Positions 12,190 through 15,000 of a stretch of 15,000 nucleotides of DNA are shown here, in pieces; position 1 is the stretch's first letter, and every line of letters starts with the position of its first letter. The stretch is from Baffinella frigidus. Lineage: Eukaryota; Cryptophyceae; Cryptomonadales; Baffinellaceae. The notes under the pieces were generated by a model. That model ran no database searches. It was not told the origin of the DNA and saw nothing but the letters and a program-made list of their open reading frames with translations. Location of the stretch: NCBI GenBank assembly GCA_026770585.1, contig MU646796.1, positions 42,476 through 57,475 of the forward strand. The letters are read 5' to 3'. The translations under genes and the position numbers were made by a program.

Positions 12190-12414
12190 TCTAGCTCTGT
12201 TTCGGTAGAATCGGGCTCGTCATAAAAATGAGCCTCATCATGAAGACGAGCCAAAAGTTAATTTCCCTGTACAAATTCGTCATTTTTTGCTCATCATAAG
12301 ATGAGCCTCATCATAAAGACGAGATAAAAGTTGATTTCTTCGTACAAATTCGATCAACTTTTGCCGTGAAATCCCAAAAAAATATGGGCCCGATTTTACT
12401 GAGACAGAGCTAGA
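12190..12414. mobile_element. MITE-G: 225-bp element with internal tandem duplication
   Basis: The termini TCTAGCTCTGTTTCGGTAGA and GCCCGATTTTACTGAGACAG with AGCTAGA are complementary over about 27 bases. Inside, a unit of about 73 bases occurs twice: GCTCGTCATAAAAATGAGCC or GCTCATCATAAGATGAGCC, CTCATCAT, AAGACGAG, AAAAGTTxATTTC and GTACAAATTCG. A solo terminus of the same family lies at 6814-6829. Confidence 0.8.
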
Positions 12415-12448
12415 ATATATCGTTTATTGGTCACGAAAGGTCACAACG

Positions 12449-12680
12449 TCCTTTAGGCCCTTTAGGTTATTCGGGCTCCCATCCCACACGGTGGACTACG
12501 ATCCTTTCATCAAAAGTCAAGTTACCTGAAGATAATTAACTTGAGGATTTTTCTAATGCAAATTGGTCACGTAACACCCCGAAATTCGGGGTCAGCGAAA
12601 CCCTCGTAGCCCACCGAGTGGATAGGCGGACACTGGAAAAGCTTCCTTTCTGCCTTTCGGAACACATAGGTCACACAGCA
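12449..12680 (+). repeat. CCTTTAGG repeat, copy 1, interrupted by MITE-A copy 3
   Basis: TCCTTTAGGCCCTTTAGGTT and CGGGCTCCCAT stand before the inserted element. ATAGGCGGACACTGG, CTTCC and CTTTCGGAACACAT follow it. Copies 2 and 3 have CTCCCAACATAGGCGG or CTCCCAACATAGCCC without interruption, so the insertion point falls between CTCCCA and ATAGGCGG. Confidence 0.65.
12484..12621 (-). mobile_element. MITE-A copy 3 (138 bp), nested in another repeat
   Basis: Read on the minus strand it begins CCACTCGGTGGGCTACGA and ends GTCCACCGTGTGG, with GTGACCAATTTGCATTAG, AAGTTAAT and TTGACTTTTGATGAAAGG inside, matching copies 1 and 2. It interrupts a CCTTTAGG repeat unit, which shows that it moved as a discrete element. 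AT flanks both ends and may be the target duplication. Confidence 0.85.
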
Positions 12681-12835
12681 ATGTGCCTTTAGTCCTTTAG
12701 GTCCTTTAGGTTCTTCGAGCTCCCAACATAGGCGGACACCGGAACTGGTTCTGCAGAAAAGCCATGCTTCCTTTCGGATCACATTCAGGCCCCCCGGTGC
12801 AGAGGATCGCGGCAGAAACCGGCTAAAGGGTATCC
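12681..12835 (+). repeat. CCTTTAGG repeat, copy 2
   Basis: GTCCTTTAGGTCCTTTAGGT, GAGCTCCCAACATAGG, TTCTGCAGAAAAGC, CTTTCGGATCACAT and GTGCAGAGGATCG appear in the same order as in copy 3. This is an uninterrupted copy that shows the state before the MITE-A insertion. Confidence 0.65.
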
Positions 12836-12892
12836 TCATCGTGTGTGTGAAGGTATACAAAAAGTTCCCATACTCAGACACACACCAGGATG

Positions 12893-13025
12893 ATCCTTTA
12901 GGTCCTTTAGGTTTTAATTTCTCCCAACATAGCCCAACGACACGCCGTTCCGTAGAAGGGATCTGCAGAGAAAGCATTTTTGCTTTCGGATCGCGTTTCG
13001 CTCTCCAGTGCAGAGGCTCGTGAAA
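12893..13025 (+). repeat. CCTTTAGG repeat, copy 3
   Basis: GTCCTTTAGGTTTTAATTTC, CCCAACATAGCCCAACGAC, CGTAGAAGGGATCTGCAGAG, GCTTTCGGATCGCGTTTC and GTGCAGAGGCTCGTGAA. An internal hairpin, GAAAGCATTTTTGCTTTC, is at about 12971-12988. A closely similar inverted copy is at 14232-14361. Confidence 0.75.
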
Positions 13026-13107
13026 CAAGTCGGCTACTGGTTTGACCAGTGTCTGAGTGTGAAAAAATCAAAAAAATGCCACGTATTTTGCCACGTTCCT
13101 GCAACAG

Positions 13108-13164
13108 AACGCAATGCGGAAGAACATCACCGTTATGGTGGTCCTCATGCTTCAGTGCGCGCAC
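13108..13164 (+). CDS. Candidate exon 1 of the right-end gene
   Basis: After TTCCTGCAACAG the plus strand reads NAMRKNITVMVVLMLQCAH, 19 codons in phase 0, ending before GTGTGTGCTC. It joins in phase to the exon at 13577 across a 412-bp GT-AG intron. The frame also stays open past the donor, and the hydrophobic run could be read as a signal peptide starting at the ATG at 13114, but the part after the donor looks like noise. This is the least certain of the four linked exons. Confidence 0.38.
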
Positions 13165-13576
13165 GTGTGTGCTCTTGGCGGGTCGGGGCAGCCGGCTGGG
13201 GTTTTCTTCCGCCCCCCGTCACTTGCAGAGACGCGGAGGAGCCTCTTTCTTACCGGCGTCCGCAGCCCTCTGGGAGCTGTGGTCCCGGCGCTGCGGGGGG
13301 GAGGGGATGCAATGGAGGTTCGTCCCTTGTTCTCGTTCATATAACCAGACATGGAGAGTGGTGAACCCCCCTTTCGATCGGCGCGTGAGCTGAGGGGAAA
13401 GAGCACATCTCCAACACAATTCATCACCCCCCCTGGAACGTCGTTGAAAGGAAAAGGCACTAGTCACTAGTGGCTGGTGCGCTCTCGCTTGCACTGACGC
13501 GTTGTTCAAGCTTTGCAGCCACCAGGATGAAAGTAATCTATCTCTTACGCGGGTGCGCTGCGTGTTTTGCCGGCAG

Positions 13577-13633
13577 GTTCAGCATATCCTGGCAGAGCAC
13601 GAATCCTCGGTCGCGACAGAGACGACCCAGAAG
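13577..13633 (+). CDS. Candidate exon 2 of the right-end gene
   Basis: The acceptor TGTTTTGCCGGCAG precedes 57 bases in phase 0, VQHILAEHESSVATETTQK. The donor is CAGAAG before GTCCTGCTAAC. The next intron (13634-13849, 216 bp) ends in TGATTCTCTTTCGCAG, a very good acceptor. The peptide looks helical and charged, like its neighbours. The protein is not recognised. Confidence 0.55.
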
Positions 13634-13849
13634 GTCCTGCTAACTTCATAGTTTCCCATCTGATTCTGGCTCTAAAGTCACGTCCCTCCCTGCCCTGAGC
13701 CTGGGCTTTCCGCGGTCGTGCTATGAAATCACTGAACGGTGCGTTTTATTCTTTTTCTCTCCAACCAACCATGTCAGTCAAATTGTGAGCATGTCTCTCT
13801 CCCTCTTACTGGGTCCTGCCCCTCCCTGAAGTGTGATTCTCTTTCGCAG

Positions 13850-13897
13850 GTGGTGCTGAGCAAGCTGGTCGCAGCGGAAAAGTCGACCCGGGTGCAG
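13850..13897 (+). CDS. Candidate exon 3 of the right-end gene
   Basis: Forty-eight bases in phase 0, VVLSKLVAAEKSTRVQ, lie between CTCTTTCGCAG and GTTCACCC. Codons end in G or C. The pattern fits an amphipathic helix. The following intron, about 900 bases, carries two TTTAGGG units within 26 bases of the donor, an inverted CCTTTAGG repeat, MITE-C copy 2 and a long CCCTAAA tract next to the acceptor. Confidence 0.6.
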
Positions 13898-13920
13898 GTT
13901 CACCCCCGCGCCTTGCATCA

Positions 13921-13942
13921 GGCCGGGTTTAGGGTTTAGGGT
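13921..13942 (+). repeat. Short TTTAGGG tract near the donor
   Basis: GGGTTTAGGGTTTAGGGTG lies about 25 bases into the intron. It is the reverse complement of the tract that ends the same intron at 14566-14798. From 13943 to 14089 nothing else is seen. Confidence 0.75.
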
Positions 13943-14089
13943 GCCTTAGAACCTCCAGGCTCGTAACGATCAATCATTGTACATTGGGAGAAATCCCAAA
14001 ATTTCAACCTTACCACATTTATCTCCTTTCATCTTTTGTGTCTCACTGATCTCACCTCACCCCCCCCCATGATTCATCTCACCTGGTGG

Positions 14090-14132
14090 GGTATCCGTGG
14101 CTGGAGCTTTTATACTCCAACCATGGGATACC
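14090..14132. repeat. Imperfect hairpin
   Basis: GGTATCCGTGGCTGGAG pairs with CTCCAACCATGGGATACC around CTTTTATA, with about three mismatches or bulges. Single copy in this window. Confidence 0.65.
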
Positions 14133-14231
14133 ATGAGCCTCATAATGGCTGACTTGGGTTCGGTGTGTGCGCGAGCGTGCTCCCACTTGGGACTCCTCAA
14201 ACACCCCAAGAGAGCCACCCTGTATCCCCTC

Positions 14232-14361
14232 TTCACGAGCCTCTGCACTGGAGAGCTAAACGCGATCCGAAAGCAAACATGCTTTCTTTGCAGTCCTTTC
14301 TACGGAAGGGCGTGTCGTTGGCATATGTTGGGAGAAATTAAAACCTAAAGGACCTAAAGGG
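14232..14361 (-). repeat. CCTTTAGG repeat, copy 4, inverted
   Basis: The minus strand reads CCTTTAGGTCCTTTAGGTT, AATTTCTCCCAACATATGCC, CGACACGCCCTTCCGTAG, TTTGCTTTCGGATCGCG and GTGCAGAGGCTCGTGAAG. It is similar to 12893-13025 over about 130 bases, differing at scattered sites. It lies inside the intron before the last exon. Confidence 0.75.
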
Positions 14362-14376
14362 CCGCATCACCACTAG

Positions 14377-14503
14377 CCCTTGGAGGTGGCTCAAATAGTG
14401 CTCTGGGGCATTTTCGATTTACCTTGGATCGGGATCAAAAGTGACCCCGATCCAAGGTAAAATCGAAGACCTTCCAGGGCACTATTTGAGCCACTTGGGA
14501 GGG
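14377..14503. mobile_element. MITE-C copy 2 (127 bp), intronic
   Basis: CCCTTGGAGGTGGCTCAAAT and ATTTGAGCCACTTGGGAGGG are the outer arms. GATTTACCTTGGATCGGG and CCCGATCCAAGGTAAAATC are the inner arms, so the whole element folds back around about twelve bases. It shares outer arms and the TTTACCTTG segment with 4891-5040. Confidence 0.85.
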
Positions 14504-14510
14504 CCAGTTG

Positions 14511-14560
14511 CAAGTCAGGGTTGCACTGTCAGCACTGACCTTGTCCGAAACCCTGACTTG
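14511..14560. repeat. Perfect 12-bp inverted repeat
   Basis: CAAGTCAGGGTT and AACCCTGACTTG are exact complements around 26 bases containing CAGCACTGAC. It lies directly after MITE-C copy 2. Confidence 0.8.
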
Positions 14561-14565
14561 ATGCT

Positions 14566-14798
14566 GCGCCCTAAACCCTAAACCCTTAACCCTTAACCCT
14601 TAACCCTAACCCTAAACCCTAAACCCGAAACCCTAAACTCTAACCCTTGAACCCTAAACCCTGCACCTTAAACCCAAAACTCGAGACCCTAAACCCTAAA
14701 CCCTAAACCCTAAACCATAAACCCTAAACCCTAAACCCTAAACCCTAAACCCCCAACCCCAAACCCTAAACCCTAAACCCTAAACCCTAAACCCTCAA
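14566..14798 (-). repeat. Telomere-type repeat tract, CCCTAAA orientation, next to an acceptor
   Basis: About thirty heptamers, CCCTAAA with CCCTTAA, CCCGAAA and CCCAAAA variants. The last units run to within a few bases of CCCTCAACAG, the acceptor of the next exon. The repeat itself supplies pyrimidines and CTAAA strings that could act as a branch site. Confidence 0.9.
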
Positions 14799-14801
14799 CA
14801 G

Positions 14802-15000
14802 ATTCTGCAGGCAGCGATGCTGAACGCGCACGTGAATGCTTTCGATCACATGCAGTACCACAAGTCCGTACCCCTGCAGGGGGACGAAGTGAAGAGCACG
14901 CGTATCGTTGCTGAGGTGCTGGGGTCCTTTATGGAAGGTCTCGGACACCACGTTGCCGAGGACTACACGTTTACCTACATGAACAAATTGGGGCTGGCCA
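14802..15000 (+). CDS. Candidate exon 4 of the right-end gene, runs off the window
   Basis: Open in phase 0 for 66 codons to the last base. Landmarks are AAMLNAHVNAFDHMQYHK, then VPLQGDEVKSTRIVAEVLG, then FMEGLGHHVAEDYTFTYMNK. The acceptor is either CTCAACAG (start ATT at 14802) or CTGCAG nine bases later (start GCA at 14811); both keep phase, and the second follows the AG-then-G habit. It has the most protein-like composition of any stretch in the window. It looks like a soluble helical protein and no family is recognised. Confidence 0.75.
   Translation, partial: MLQAAMLNAHVNAFDHMQYHKSVPLQGDEVKSTRIVAEVLGSFMEGLGHHVAEDYTFTYMNKLGLA

Noticed and set aside
13207-13390. Thrombospondin type 1-like exon (WELWSRRCGGEGMQWRFVPC)
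   Set aside because: Only a loose W, C and G pattern is present in one of three open frames; the cysteine number is too low and phases do not fit the linked exons.

Overview
The window looks like non-coding-rich nuclear DNA from a eukaryotic alga or other protist. It holds no bacterial-style gene array. Instead it has long tracts of telomere-type heptamer (TTTAGGG/CCCTAAA and variants), many short foldback elements that resemble MITEs, microsatellites, and short coding-like blocks bounded by AG acceptors and mostly GT donors. The TTTAGGG heptamer is known from plants, green algae, dinoflagellates and some other algae. Most candidate exons start with G straight after the AG, and at least one donor could be GC. 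Both fit a dinoflagellate or a repeat-rich green alga, but the lineage cannot be settled from sequence alone.

Layout. 1-1750: GC-rich dispersed direct repeats and the first copy of a 138-bp foldback element (MITE-A). 2240-2800: a partial MITE-A and a tandem duplication carrying an exon-like block on the minus strand. 2890-3900: telomere-type repeats, with a 72-bp exon and a 21-bp microexon on the minus strand. 3940-5330: a perfect-looking palindrome, MITE-A copy 2 and three more foldback elements (MITE-B, MITE-C copy 1, MITE-D). 5450-5663: minus-strand coding-like blocks. 6204-6630: plus-strand coding-like blocks. 6840-8230: CCCTAAA repeats, a (CTCCC)-rich microsatellite inside a direct duplication, a plus-strand exon resembling a cyanovirin-N homology (CVNH) domain, a CCCGAAA array and a 25-bp minisatellite. 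8320-9740: duplicated blocks with CT/GA tracts. 9974-10097: MITE-E. 10180-11060: diverged repeats built on CAGGCAACTC and CCTACGGTAGG. 11263-11823: three copies of a roughly 100-bp repeat with a TTCG-capped hairpin. 11987-12414: MITE-F and MITE-G. 12449-13025: tandem copies of another repeat, one of them interrupted by MITE-A copy 3.

13108-15000 holds the best gene evidence: four plus-strand exons, all in phase 0, of an unidentified and probably helical protein that runs off the window end. Its last intron contains an inverted copy of the 12.9-kb repeat, MITE-C copy 2 and telomere-type repeats. The intron is G-rich near its donor and C-rich against its acceptor.

Overall, the introns and intergenic DNA appear to be assembled from foldback elements and telomere-type repeats that sometimes touch the splice sites. 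No complete gene can be annotated. All exon calls are inferred from splice-site and frame logic and need transcript evidence.
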